DNA from: Ziziphus jujuba
Taxonomy: Eukaryota > Streptophyta > Magnoliopsida > Rosales > Rhamnaceae
Assembly (NCBI RefSeq): GCF_031755915.1
Contig: NC_083385.1
Span: forward strand, 13,537,001-13,601,000
Length of the DNA: 64,000 bases
Direction: 5' to 3'
The first letter of the stretch is position 1; the number at the start of each line of letters is the position of its first letter. The notes beneath the pieces are model-generated. The model ran no database searches. It was not told the origin of the DNA and saw nothing but the letters and a program-made list of their open reading frames with translations. Positions 34,149 through 49,836 of the stretch are shown one piece after another. The translations under genes and the position numbers were made by a program.

Positions 34149-35140
34149 TCAGATTGCTATGTCATAGCGAATGTGCCGGAGCAGTACCGGAATCACAATA
34201 TCGGGAGAGCTGAGCTGAGGAAGATGACCATCCGACGACATTACCTCCACGATCGACTCTCCGCCGAGATTCTGATGCAGGTATTCAGAAACCACCACCG
34301 GTACAGCAAGATCTTTGACACTCTGAAGGATATGGCAAGGGACGGTGACCATCTTCAATATCTGCCTCATGTCGCTTTGAAATATAGTCTGAGCAACGGT
34401 CAAGGCTATGTCAGGTCTCATGTTGAAGAGCGTCCGGCTAAATTCTTGCACCGCCATCGAATCCATGTCCCCACCTACCGCCAGCGGTGCAAATCCGGAA
34501 CACCACGCCTTGTAGTTCGCACCCATGGCTTCGAAAAGCTGGTCTAGATCTTCTTGTTCGAAACCTCCATAGTAATCCACATCGTTCAAATATCTGAAGG
34601 ACTCAATAACCATAAACATACGTATAGTTGAATTATTGCCACTTCTCCCAAAAACTTTAAATTAGAGGTGAATTTTTTTATACTTTTTCTCTGACACATA
34701 CACTATAGATCTCGAATATTTAAAATACGTCAAAATATACGTGATGACTAAATTATACATATATGTAGCTACCTCGGGGAAGCGGCGATCATGATGATCT
34801 TAGAGAAAAGATCAGGACGGGTTATGGATGCGATGAGACCGACCATAGCGGAAACAGAGTGACCAACATAGATGCAGGAATCGACTTGAAGCTCTTCTAA
34901 GATGGCGAGCAAATCGTAGGCATAGCCTTCGAGCGTGGAGTACCTTTCGAAATCGAAGTAGTCCGGGTTTGTCGTTCCGGCACCCATGTTGTCGTACAGA
35001 ATGACCTTATAGTCATCGATGATATGAGGAATGAGATGTTTCCAAACGGATTGATCTGTGCCGAAGCCATGGCCTAAGACTAAGATTTGCTGCCCCGTTC
35101 CCACAACTTTCAAGTTGTGAGCTTCTTCCAGTATTCCCAT
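34149..35140 (-). CDS. KAI2: KAI2 karrikin/KL receptor, conserved paralogue
   Basis: Exon 1 is 34,773-35,140 and exon 2 is 34,149-34,593, joined by one GT-AG intron in the Arg123 codon, giving 270 aa. The sequence is very close to Arabidopsis KAI2 ([16 protein letters not shown]..., [25 protein letters not shown]). The triad S95 (GHSVS), D217 (VKDL) and H246 (DGHLP) is intact. Conserved V96 and Y124 suggest the ancestral-type ligand pocket. It is expected to act in seedling, symbiosis and germination responses through MAX2-SMAX1. It stands in tandem with the diverged copy 4.8 kb away, same strand and same intron, a clear gene duplication. No damage is seen. Confidence 0.95.
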
Positions 35141-38100
35141 ATCGCCGTCTTTTTTAGAATTCTTTCGGGCTTTTTTTCTTTTCTTTTCTTACACGTCTCT
35201 TCCTATTTTTTAATTTATTTGTTGGGTTTCGATTAGGTATTTGTAGAGTTCCGATTGGGTTTTATGGTGTGAAAGTGGAGTTCCGACACTAGCTTAGTTT
35301 TTTCGAAGATTGTTGACGCGGGATAATTTCGACCACATGTAAGGAGATTTGGTGATAAGTTTAGACGCAGTACATTATGTACTGTTGCTGCTATATCCAA
35401 CCGTCTCCTAGATGATATCCACGTCGTCTTCTAAAAACTCTAGTCATCTTATCCAACGGTTCTGATTCTACTGATGAAAATTAAAATAGTTGTCTTTTTT
35501 TTTTTTTTAATCATATAAGAAATGATAATACTAAGCCACCCAGGTTCGACACAGCTATTTCTTCTAAAGTTAGTGACATGAAAAATGCGCCATCAAATTC
35601 TATCAACCGCCATTATTAGACACATCTTAGCGTTAAAAAAAAAAACAAAAAAAAACAAAAAACCCATTACTAGACACGGGAGCCCGCTTTTTAGGTCCTA
35701 CCTATTGAGCTAGAACTTAGACCTACATTTCAAGTTAAATTCCATTGTACAATGGACAAATTCTATGGAATTCTGTTGGATCCTTTAGTGGAAAGACGAA
35801 TTCATAATCCAACATAAACTTATTCATATATTTAATAATACACTTGCACAGTAAAATTTTTATATTATTGGATATATATATATATATATATTTTGCTATT
35901 CTTAGATCTTTTTTATCTATAAGATTTGAACTATGCATTCGTAGACATAGATAAGATGCTCTATTATTGGATATAACTTTTTATTAACAACTTATTGATT
36001 TATTAAATAATAAAAATTCTTATTTGGTCAATATAATATTAATTCAGCACTTACCTAATAAATATTTTCTAGTAATTTTATGATATTATTAAATAATTAA
36101 CAAGTCATCTCACAATTATTAAAAGAAAAAAAAAAAGGTCATCTCACAATTATGAGACAAAATATTAATTATTGGTCAAGTTTATTTTATTACAGATATT
36201 CAATACATATAAAAAAAAAAAAAAAAACGGCATACACCTAATGTTTATGCATAATTGTTATTTAAACCATTAATATGGCTTAGTTTTTATATATAACTAA
36301 CGTATTAATATACTAATTTCTTTTATAAATATATGACATTGACTTGTTTATTTAATTATATTACAACTTGATTTAGTGATATAATGTTTGACATTAAACT
36401 TGTATGACTTACCTGTATATGTATAATACATAAATTAACATATAACAAAAATAAAAAATACATTAATTAACATCTTAGCTAACAATTGATGTCACTGTTG
36501 AATTGGTATAACGTCAACATTGGGATAACAAACGATATCATAAATAATTGATATTGAGTACTAATAAGCAAAAATAGATAAAAATCAACCAATATTAAAT
36601 ATACATTTTCGACTATTGAACTATGGAAACAAATTGATAAGAGCATATACACACGTACGGGGGTGTTAGGTGTCACATACGGATAGTTTTGGTTGTATGC
36701 AACCGACCTTACATTAATGCTGATAGTATGGTGCCCTGGATGGTTTGGTGCCCCGTTCCATGGGTAAGAATAGAGAAAGACGTGCTTTCACCAAGTGACG
36801 TGGCCGTCCGATACATGTAAGCCCAATCCATTTGTCCCGTGGATGTGGTGTGATTGGACTTCTTATCCTTCAACCTCTCAGCCGGAGTATGTGGATCGTA
36901 GATTTTATTTATTTATTTATTTATTTTATTATTTTTATTTTTTTGTAATCGGTAGGTGGCAGATTACAAGCAAAAGCTTTCTCTTTTTCGTTGACGAATT
37001 AGAGTGGTCCTCGGGTTTAATTATTAGTAAAGAGCCGCCCAACTTGGAAATGCCAGGATTTGCTATTTGAGATATTTGTTCTACAAAGAAGTCAATTTTT
37101 TCATCTTATTGTTGAATAAGAATGGCATTGAATTGTTTACACAAAAAAGAAAAAGAAAAAAAGAATGGCATTGAATTCTATTTCTAACCTACTTTTTCAC
37201 ATTCTTTGCTTGTATCAAGGGGCTATAAAAACATTTTTTTAATAGGAAATAGGAAAGCAAATGTGTATTCGTACGTTTAGTAGGTTTAATCCAACAGTAA
37301 AAATTACTAAGAATGCGTCTTTAGGTTCATATTCAAGTTTTCAGATCCGCAATAAAAAATAATGAATATCTTCCTAGTAAATCAATTAATGTTTGATACT
37401 GATGGTTTAATAAACTTTATATAAAACTACGCAAAATAAACAATACTATATGTCCTTTAATAAATATTATTATATTTCTTTTATTGATTTTGAAAATGAA
37501 AGGTTCAAATTAGGAATTATTTTTAAAAAATTGGTAAATATTATTATTGAACTAGCCCAAAGGGACGAATATTTGGTGCATCTTATAAAAGAACAAGAGT
37601 TTGTCTCTAATAGTCTTGTTGAATCTACTTATATAATTGATTTTAAGGGATAGAAAAGTTGTTGGTAATACCTAGATGCAAGTTTACTTCAAAAACATCT
37701 TCAGTACGTTAAGAGTTTAAACCACCTTGCCTCCAATAAACCAAAATAATAAAAAGAAAGAAAGGGAAAAGAGAAAAAAAGGAAAAAAAAGAAGCATTTT
37801 TATTTGAGCTATAAAAACATTTTGAAATCAGTGATTATGAATTATTAACATATATTGTTGATAAATATAAAATTTGGTTATAAAATATCAATCAAGATAA
37901 ATGTATGGAAAAGTCATATAATAAAGTATCAATAGTTGTATAAAAAACTTGCAAATTTCATGAAGCACAAAACTTTCACCAATTTAGAAAAACATGCTTT
38001 GTATTCGATGAATGTTATAATGCAATTATTTTTGTTGATCTTTCTTTTGTTAAAAGAACCAAAAATAAATAAAAATCACCGATTGTATATCTTATATAAG

Positions 38101-38239
38101 AGGCATCTCATCATGAAATTCTAGGTGCGATCAATGGCTCCGAGCGATGGGGATTTTAGGAGACTTGTAGAACCACGGAATGAGGACCACATTTTTCTAT
38201 CTTATCCTCTTTCTTGAGTCTTGACCACGTGAACCCAAG
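35141..38239. other. AT-rich spacer upstream of KAI2
   Basis: No gene is seen. It includes the KAI2 promoter region right of 35,140, with a moderate-GC block to about 35,470. A (TA)n run is at about 35,875-35,890 and TTTA repeats near 36,905. The frames at 36,795 and 37,450 show no recognisable domain. Confidence 0.5.
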
Positions 38240-38924
38240 TAGACCTGGCAATTTGGATTATAATACGGCGACACGACTCAAAAACGACACGGAATAAATG
38301 GATTTGGATTTATTATAAATGGGTTTGGGTCATAATCGGATCAACCCGTTTAACACGATTATTAATCGTGTCATTTTCGGGTTGACCTGTTTAACTCGAA
38401 ATTGACCCGTTACGACCCATTTATTAAACGTGTCAGTTTCAACCCGACATGATTATACCTATTACAACCCATTTAAATTTAATTTTAAATTAATATTTTA
38501 TCACTAATATAATATTTAATAACTAAAAAATATTATAAATTAAAAATTTTATAAAAATAATTTTCTATTACTAATTTTTTAAAAACAAAAAATACATATT
38601 TAATAAAACAAAAACATAAAAATAAAAATAAAATAAAAAAAATTTTCGGGTTAATAGGTTAATTTTCGGGTTAACGGGTTAATAGGTTAGTTTTCGAGTT
38701 AATAGGTCAATTTCAGGTTAACGGATTAATAGGTCAACACGACCCGTTAAAATAATCGTGTTAAACGGGTTGTGTCATGTTGATCTGTTTATAAATAGGT
38801 CAGGTTAGTGTTTTAGGTATCTGACACGATTAATAAATCGGTCGTGTTTGGATTAAGCATTTTTGACACGATTATTAAACAGATTAACACGAATACAATC
38901 CACCAACCCGAATTACCAGGTATA
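38240..38924. mobile_element. Non-autonomous hAT-type element, 685 bp
   Basis: The ends are inverted repeats TAGACCTGGCAATTTGG (left) and the complement of CCGAATTACCAGGTATA (right). Flanks carry an 8-bp duplication with one mismatch (AACCCAAG 38,232-38,239; AACCCAAT 38,925-38,932). Repeated GGGTTAACGG/AATAGGTTAA and their complements run through the subterminal regions. There is no transposase. It is a different family from the element at 14,047. Confidence 0.8.
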
Positions 38925-38932
38925 AACCCAAT

Positions 38933-41947
<3,015 letters not shown>

Positions 41948-44353
41948 TCAGGAAATATTATGAAATTGGCCATCTGCTTCATCGGTATTAAGAGAGAAAA
42001 TATCGACAGGAACGCTTGTGCAGTCGAAACGGCAATGATCCTTTGATCTCCCATTTACCGGACCCTGTGAATGATCCAGGTATATCACAATTACAGTTAT
42101 ATCGTCATGGAAATGGCGCCTTACCCCTTTTTCAATTCTTTTTATGTCATTGTATCTCATTTCTCTTTTCCGTGCAGCCTCCTGAACTGCAGTCCTTACC
42201 AATCTCTTTGCTATTCCCTGAGATGACAGTATAAGCACCTTGTAATCTCATACGGATAACAAAAACAACAAGGCAGTACATGAAGATCTCTGCGATGCAA
42301 CAACTTAAAAGTGATGGTATTATGCAAGTACTTACAACTCTAGGATTTTTGAAGACAATTTCAACAGCTGCTTCATCACTTAAATGCTCCCAGAGACCAT
42401 CTGATGCAAATATCAAAAACATGTCCTCTGGCTCCAAGTTTCTTGCCACTATTGAGGGTTCTGCTGTCACAACAGCCCTTTTTAAAGGAATAGGGAATCC
42501 AAATTGATGGAAAAGAGGGTCTCTATTGAACTCAGGTTTCTTCAAGTAAACATCTCCAATCGATCTCGAGACCTGAAAGGAAAATGAAAATTTAAGACCT
42601 ACTCTGCAGGAAATACCATGTTACAAAATTTTCCAATACAAATAAAGTAGCAGCTAAGCTATCAAGAATTCAGCAATGGTGGCAGCGTAGTTATTGATGT
42701 AATCATGCAGGCTTTACATGATTTCACAATGGTCAGAAATCTTACATCATTGCACTTAATTGCTTATGAGAGTGAATTTCACAACAAGAATAACAACTAT
42801 ATTTTTATTATGACTAGTGCCACAATATAATTGTTTCCAGCTCCTCATATGCAGTCCATAAATAATGTATTTAATTTGAAACACTTAAATTTTTAGCATA
42901 TGTAGAAAAGTGCGCAAAAGAGGCATAAACGAAGAAATAGAAGGGTGCAACTAAATACAGGGAGAATAATGCACCCACGTCAAAAAGGTTCAACCAGAAA
43001 TGGTGACAATTGAAAGAAATTTTAATTTTTTTCCTTCAGAAACTACAAGGAAAGAATTGGTATACTAAATCTATTGTTTCAAGGAGCAATGGGATTCCAA
43101 GAACAGAATATAAGAGTAATGGGAGAAAATACAGCCAGAAGTAAACGACATATTTAGACAACAGAAATTCAATAAAAGACAGAAACAGTAAGCACACTAT
43201 ACGACTCTTAACTAGAAGTGAAAAAGAAACATCAATTTTGATCTCCCTATACAACTCAGCCAAGAGCAATCCAAATATAAATATCAAATCTAATTGCAAC
43301 AAATATAGCAAATCTCATGTGTGATGTGCCAATGGGTCACACTCTTTACCGAATGAAAACTTTGATAGATTATCAGAAATTCAAGTATTCATCATCTCTC
43401 ATCATGGAGATTAATTACCATGGAAAATTGAATTACCAAGAAAAATGATTACTACCTGAATAATGCCCTTAATTCTCCAAACTCCACGTGTATAAACTAC
43501 AATGTGTGAATCATCAGGGTGAAGTTCCTTAACCTCCTTCCTCACTTCCTCCACTGCAACATTATGATCAGTAGATAATCGCTCTGCAACAACAACCACA
43601 CTATTTGGAGTCCCCTCGGATTCTCTCCGGCCAAGAACCACCCTTGAGTCCCCAAGATTAGCCACATATAAAATGCCATTTGATATTACGCCAACAAGAC
43701 AACATGAACCCACTGAAGCAATCTGTGGCTTAGATGGCCATGATCGCTTCACTAAGTGCAAGAACTCCTCCTCGGTTGCATTAAATGCTTTTTTTATCAC
43801 ATCCTCCGATAACCCACCTTGTTCTGTCGAAAACTCTGAGGAGAGCAATACCAATTTTAGATTTTTAAAGACCCAAAAAAAAAATTTTTTTTTTTAAATT
43901 ATGTCTTTCCTCAAATAGAATAATCAAACAGAAAACCAGCCTAGTCAAGTGGAGATCTTCTTTTTTATCTCAAGTCCATAAGATAAATAAAGTGACAAAC
44001 CGATATGAAAACTACTCAAATTCAAAGAAAATCTCATCCTAGAATGTAAAATTTTCAGAATTTTGAGGTGGGGTTGTATTGTATATATACTTACTTTGAA
44101 TGAAAGGGAAGAGGTGGTGGGTGATAAAACGAGAAGCTTCAGGACCGCCATGGCCATCGTAAACACCAATATAGGTTGCAGAAGGGGATGTAAAGACCTG
44201 AGCTTGATCTTCCAGAGACGAATTGGCTTGAACCACTGCAATCGAATAGTCACCTGAAGCGTAAGGCTTCAGGTCCATATGCCACAGAAGCTCATCTCCT
44301 CCATTTCCTCCTCTAAAGCACTTCTCCAATGGTTTCCGACATAGTTCCAACAT
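41948..44353 (-). CDS. Protein phosphatase 2C, clade D
   Basis: A Mn/Mg-dependent Ser/Thr phosphatase. Clade D members dephosphorylate plasma-membrane H+-ATPases and are held off by SAUR proteins in auxin-driven growth. Four exons on the - strand: 44,095-44,353, 43,456-43,835, 42,336-42,572 and 41,948-42,217. All junctions are GT-AG, and the exons join in frame to 381 aa. I start at 44,353 ([13 protein letters not shown]), the usual clade-D start after an open but unrelated upstream stretch. Metal-binding motifs are VYDGHGG (65-70), ASDGLW (269-274) and HDDITV (329-334). Also visible are [19 protein letters not shown], the HPDDSHIVV segment and [12 protein letters not shown]. All catalytic Asp residues are present. 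A short C-terminal tail is less conserved. It appears functional. Confidence 0.95.
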
Positions 44354-46877
44354 CTTTTTATCAACTGCGTCTCTTCTGCTTGTAAATGTACCCCAAAAAA
44401 AACTGCCGTTGGGTAAAGATTTTGATTCTTGTTTTCTCAAAAAAAATAAATAAATAAATAAATAAAAATTCCTTTTTCTTCTCTTCTTTTCTTCTGGGTG
44501 GGGTTTGGTGGTAAACGATTGTGGAACAAAGAAAATGAGACAACGAAACGGACTAAATTCGGTAGAGACGCGGGGATGCCGTGTTTAAGATTATGAGGAG
44601 GATTTTCTGGGAAATTTTTGGGCTCTCCTTTTTTTTTTTTTTAAGGTTTTTTTCTGTGAGGGTGACGAGAGGACCAACCGTGGACCAAAAAAACCCAAAA
44701 GACTAACAGACTTTAAAGGGGTTTTAGTTTAATTTAATAAAATTTCTGTAGGAGCGAATTTGAAATATTGTTTGGGTAAAAAAAGAAAGAGAGGACCGCG
44801 TTGTTAAACAGTCGGATACAGATCAGATGGCTGAAAGTAAACGGTTCTAATCAAATGTGGAGTTGACGTGTACAGAGGGACACATATCTAGTAGTGGTGG
44901 TGATGAGCATGAAGATAAAAATAGAATCATATTCTTCGCATAACCTGAATTTTGTATGTGAAATCTGAAGCCTAAAGTCACGCACCCTGTATTTTAATCA
45001 CGTATTTTCCACGCGCTTATTTGGTATATTCCATCTTTTTTTTTTTTATCTTTTTGGAAACCATTTAACATGTAAACGAAGACTCTTGACTCCCAATCGG
45101 CATTATAATATTTTCTCGATGTTTTGGAGTGTTGAGTGAGAATTGTTCAATTATACCGTAAAATTCACGAAAAGAAGGTCCTATAATATTTCATAGATTA
45201 TAAAATTTACCACTTGGATAGCAAAAGCTTCTTTAATTAATAGCTTATATCCTTATGAAAATCCCTTTCATTCCAGCCAAGTGATAAGCAAAACAATTAC
45301 TTATGAGTAGAAAAATAAAAGAAGAAATGATAAGAAAACAATATTAAATTTTAGAAAGAAAATAAATCTAATATGTTTTGGGGAAACAAAATTTATATGG
45401 TGATGACAACCTAGTTTGATAAATCAAGTGGTTATTAGATTTATATTGCAGATGGATACAAGCTGTTTGACACTATATTTTCTTGTATTATGGATATGTA
45501 ATGTTGGAATTTATTAAAGTCAATGATAGATACAAAAATACCTTTCTACAGTAACTTTAAAGAGATGCAACTGTATATTACCTAAAAAGAGATACTATTG
45601 TAGATACAATATCAAAGTAACTTCGTTTATCAAAAAGTATGAAAGTAAGTTAAATCAAGTCGTTCAAATTTCAAAGTCATCGATAGCGTGCTTTTTTGAC
45701 TTTCAGTCATTCTCTTCCATATGGACCCTGCAAAGAGGAAAAATGAAACCCTACCATCCACGCCTTTAATAAGTTGAAAACAATCTGATTTTGAAATTAA
45801 ACATCTTCTACTTATGCACTCGCTTACGCTAATTATTATATATATCTATATCTATTGTCAATCTATATATAATAGCAAAACATTTTATCAATGAACGATT
45901 TTTGTAATTAAATCTAAAATAAAATATATAATTGATGCATAATTCCACCACTAGACAATTACAAAGGCTGTGTGTAAGCATTAATAAATTGGGTACCTGA
46001 AGGTTATGACAAACAGGAAGCTTCAATCACAGTAACTTTCTGATATTTACGAGAAAAACTGAATAATAGTGTATTTGGATTTTAGGTTAAGTAGCTAGTT
46101 TGGTGAGGAGCCCTATGGTTTTAAAAATTAAAAAAAAAAAAAAAAAAAAAACAAGAAAAAAAGAAAGAAAAGAAAGTGTCATATTTTCTTTGATGTCACT
46201 CTCCATAATTCTTGGAATACACATTATAAGCGAATTTCATGGGAGTGTGAGACAAAAGAAGACTAAATCAAAGAAAAATTAATTGCTTTTTGAAGAAACC
46301 AAAAGAAATTGCATAGATCCAAGCCACAAAATCCATAAGACACAAAACTTGTCACATCGTGAGTTCCACATATATTTATGCTTAGAGACTAGACTTCAGT
46401 ATTTATTTGGTATTAACAGGTGAAAATAGAATTTTTATTTATAGGGTTTTTCATAATAATCATTATAAAAAAAATTAGAAAATTAATGGATATTTGATTA
46501 TAAGTAAAAAAAACTAGAGTAAATAATTATCGGAATCTTACATATAAATTAAAAAAAAATTTAAAAAGTTTAAAATTTAAACTTTTTTAAAATAGTTAAA
46601 AAAAAAAAAATTTTTAGGTCAAGAAGTGTTTTAATTGTTCTCAAAAACCTTTAATTTTTGCTAAAAGAGGTTTTTAACCATCAAAAAGAGTTTTTACATT
46701 AAAAAAAAAAAAAAGTATCAAACGGACCTTAATCTCGCTCCATGAGATTGATTTTTATAGTGAGAAACATTCAACTGAAATTAAAAATTACATTCCATTT
46801 CAACGAGGTTGATAGGACACACTTCAGAAGCTCCGCGCTTCCGTGTTGGGTTAAGGAACGGTAGGTTTAGAGATTTA
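44354..46877. other. PP2C upstream region and AT-rich spacer
   Basis: Upstream of the PP2C start there is a TAAA run at about 44,445 and T runs. No other gene is seen to 46,877. A fragment related to the MITE-like family described at 48,360 may lie at about 46,560-46,735. Confidence 0.45.
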
Positions 46878-47330
46878 GAGTCCTTGTAACATCATTTACC
46901 TTTTTTTGTCTCAAACCGATAAGCAACCCAAATTCCAAGTTTATATGTAAACAAAGAAAATTTCTTCCCCTTTCATCTCTATTTAAGTATTGTTTTTATT
47001 ATTATTATTACTATTTTATGGTGAATTCTCTTTCTCTCTCTTTATGGAGTCCTTGAAACATCTTTACCGTTTTTTGTCTCAAACCGATAAGCAGCCTAAA
47101 TTCCAAGTTTATATGTAAACAGAGAAAATTTCTTCCCCTTTCTCTATTTAATTATTATTATTATTTTATGGTGAATTCTCTTTCTCTCTCTTTATATAAG
47201 TATTCTCTTTTTCATCATTTACTTTTTTGTCTCAAACCAAATTTCATCTCTTTCTTTCTTTCTCTTTTTTTATTTTTTGGGTGAAATCTCTTTCTCTCTC
47301 TTTGTATAAGTATCGCCTTTTTCACTCATT
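46878..47330. repeat. Local tandem repeat, about 169-bp unit
   Basis: GAGTCCTTG...ACATC begins at 46,878 and 47,047. Both copies contain TTTGTCTCAAACCGATAAGC, CCAAGTTTATATGTAAAC and ATGGTGAATTCTCTTTCTC. A third, shorter and diverged copy extends to about 47,330. It is in spacer with no coding. Confidence 0.8.
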
Positions 47331-48359
47331 GTATAAATATTCAAGTTAGAGCAAATGTAAATAAGAATATTAGGTGTCGCTTAGTAATGTGGTTAATGTC
47401 TAATTTTGGTTTTTTATTTTTTCTTTTTTAATTGTGTATAATTTACTTTTTTTAAGTGTTAATTTATGGTGATTATAGTTTAAACATCTTAAACAACTAC
47501 ATGATTTTTTCTTTTTTTCATTATTTAAACAATTACAAACTTGAATGAAACAAAGAAAGCACAACAGGCAAAACTCTAAAACAATAAAATATTGTATTCA
47601 ATTTTGTGTTTATGTTTTTGTGTCCTCCTAGAAATAACTTTCAAATCGCTAACAAACTTTAATTACCACTGGCCTATATTTGACATTAGAAAATTACAAA
47701 TAATTACCTAGAAAATTAAAAAAATATATTAAAAACCCTTAATATCAAATTTTTTTTATTATATATATATATATATCAGGTTTTGTTGATAGACTGGGAA
47801 GAAGAACTGCTTAACATGGTTTTAATTAATTGGGTGAACCGTCAAACCTGACCTACGTCGTTTTATTTTGTGCTGAATTATATACATTTTTTATTTGTCA
47901 TAATTCATAATCTCATAATATGTCTTTCGTAATTTAGAAAGCTGTTAAAAAAATTATATACCTTCAAAAAAAAAAATCATATTTGTCCATAAAAACAACT
48001 ATAATATTTCACAAAGACATGTTCATTAATAGGGAAAAAAGAAAAAAGAAAAAAGAAAAGCTTTATAGATGTACGAAAAAGTAATAATAATAATAATAAG
48101 AAGAAGAAGAAGAAGAAGAAGAAAAAGAAGAAGAAGAAGAAGAGGCTTTGTGGTATATGGGAAAAAGAATAAAAAGGGCTTGGTAGTAACATTATTAGGC
48201 CCAGTTCTGGAAGCTGAATTAACTAGGCCCAACTCCTGAATATTTACTTCTGCCCTATCAAATTACAAAATCAACTATGATGCTTTGAAATAGCCATGAA
48301 AATAAATTTTTAACTTGTAAAGTTCTATATAATATATATTTTTTTAAAATTTTTTTATT
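47331..48359. other. AT-rich spacer with (AAG)n tract
   Basis: No gene is seen. An ATA-then-AAG triplet repeat lies at about 48,082-48,144. Confidence 0.5.
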
Positions 48360-49510
48360 AAAAAATTAATAAATGTCTATTTGGAAGATTTTTTTTTTTG
48401 GCTAAAAGCTCTACTTAAAAGCCAAAAATTATTTTGTTAAAAAATAAAAATATTCGACAAAAATCAACAAACACTTATTGACAAAAAAAAAAAAAGAAAT
48501 TTTTTTAAACTGTTTTAGATAAGTTCAAATCATGTGTCTGTTTGGCAGAAATTTTTTTTTTTGGCTAAAAGCTCTACTTAAAAGCCAAAAGCTCTTTTGT
48601 TAAAAAATAAAAGTATTTGGTAAAAGTCAACAAATACTTATTGATAAAAAAAAATAAAAATAACTTTTTTAAGCTGCTTTAAAGAAGTTCAAATCATGTG
48701 CTTTTCAAAAAAAAAAATTCTTTTTTTTTTTTTAACTTATATGAAAACCAAATAAATATTTAATGTAGCTTAATGAACATTTAACGCAGTTTTTTTATTT
48801 ACAACCAATAACTTATTAATTTTTAATAAAAATTATTTTTTAAAAATATTTATTATATAAAACTCTAAAGGCTAAAATGTTACTTTTATCAATTATACCA
48901 AACTGACCACTTATAGGCTAAAACTTTACTTTCATCAATTATACCAAAAGGACCCTAAATGTTTTATTGTAAATAAAAAAACTGCATTAAATGTTCATTT
49001 AGCTGCATTAAATACTCATTGAGTTTCCATATAAACTAAAACAAATTTTTTTCGTAGAGAAACATAAAATTTAAACTTTTGTAAAATGGCTTTAAAAAGC
49101 TGCTTTTTTTTTTGTTTTTTTTTCCAACAAATTCTTATTGATTCTTGCTAAACATCCTTATTTTTTAATAAAAAAGCTTTTGGCCTAAAAAAAAAATATC
49201 CTATCAAAGCTGATGAAAGTAGAGTTTTAGCCTGTACAGCTTTGTATAATAGATTTTTTTTGAAAAAAACTTTATTAAAAAATTAATAAGTGTTTGATTA
49301 TAAATAAAAAAACTGTATTAAATGCTTATTGAGTTTTCATATAAATTAAAAAATAAAAAAGTTTTTTAGAAAAGTATAAAACTTGAACTTTATCTTTAAA
49401 AAACTGTTTGTTTACCAATAAGTATTTATAAACTCTTATATAATATTTTTATTTTTTTTAATAAAAAAGCTTTTAACTCAAACATGGCCAAAAGCTCTAC
49501 CAAATATAAA
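48360..49510. repeat. Cluster of direct and inverted MITE-like units
   Basis: A unit with TGGCTAAAAGCTCTACTTAA starts near 48,375 and again at 48,536 (161-bp spacing). Further right, the same motif returns inverted (AAAAAAGCTTTTGGCC near 49,172, AAAAAAGCTTTTAACTC near 49,465). The unit has the look of a short TIR element inserted repeatedly into its own kind. Boundaries and target duplications were not resolved. Confidence 0.5.
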
Positions 49511-49726
49511 CTAAAAAAAAAAAAAAAGTTCAAACAAAACAGAAAAAAGAGGGCAAAAATAATTAACATGGAATGAAATCTTAATGTTAAAGTAATACTG
49601 TTCTTGGTAAAACTAAAAATCTTATAATTCTTTTCGGAGCGAAGGATAATATTATTTTTTTCATATGGTTGGAATTTAATGTATAAGATTGCATGTGAGA
49701 AAGGAAATTGGTAATAATAACAATAA

Positions 49727-49830
49727 GGCAGAGATCCACAACCTTGGCCTGTGAGTGCCAGGTTCGAGTCTATGGGGTGGGTTGGGGTGCCTCGGGGCAA
49801 CAGCCACACTAGCAAAAAAAAAAAAAAAAA
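49727..49830 (+). mobile_element. tRNA-derived SINE, short copy
   Basis: It holds GGTTCGAGTCT (49,761-49,771), matching the RNA polymerase III B box of tRNA genes, and ends in an A17 tail (49,814-49,830). AACAATAA flanks it (49,719-49,726 and 49,829-49,836), a possible target duplication although A-rich. A clear A box is missing, so the copy is probably 5'-truncated. Confidence 0.65.
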
Positions 49831-49836
49831 CAATAA

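Noticed and set aside
49740..49800. Functional tRNA gene at the GGTTCGAGTC motif
   Set aside because: No acceptor stem, anticodon arm or A box; an A tail follows, as in a SINE.
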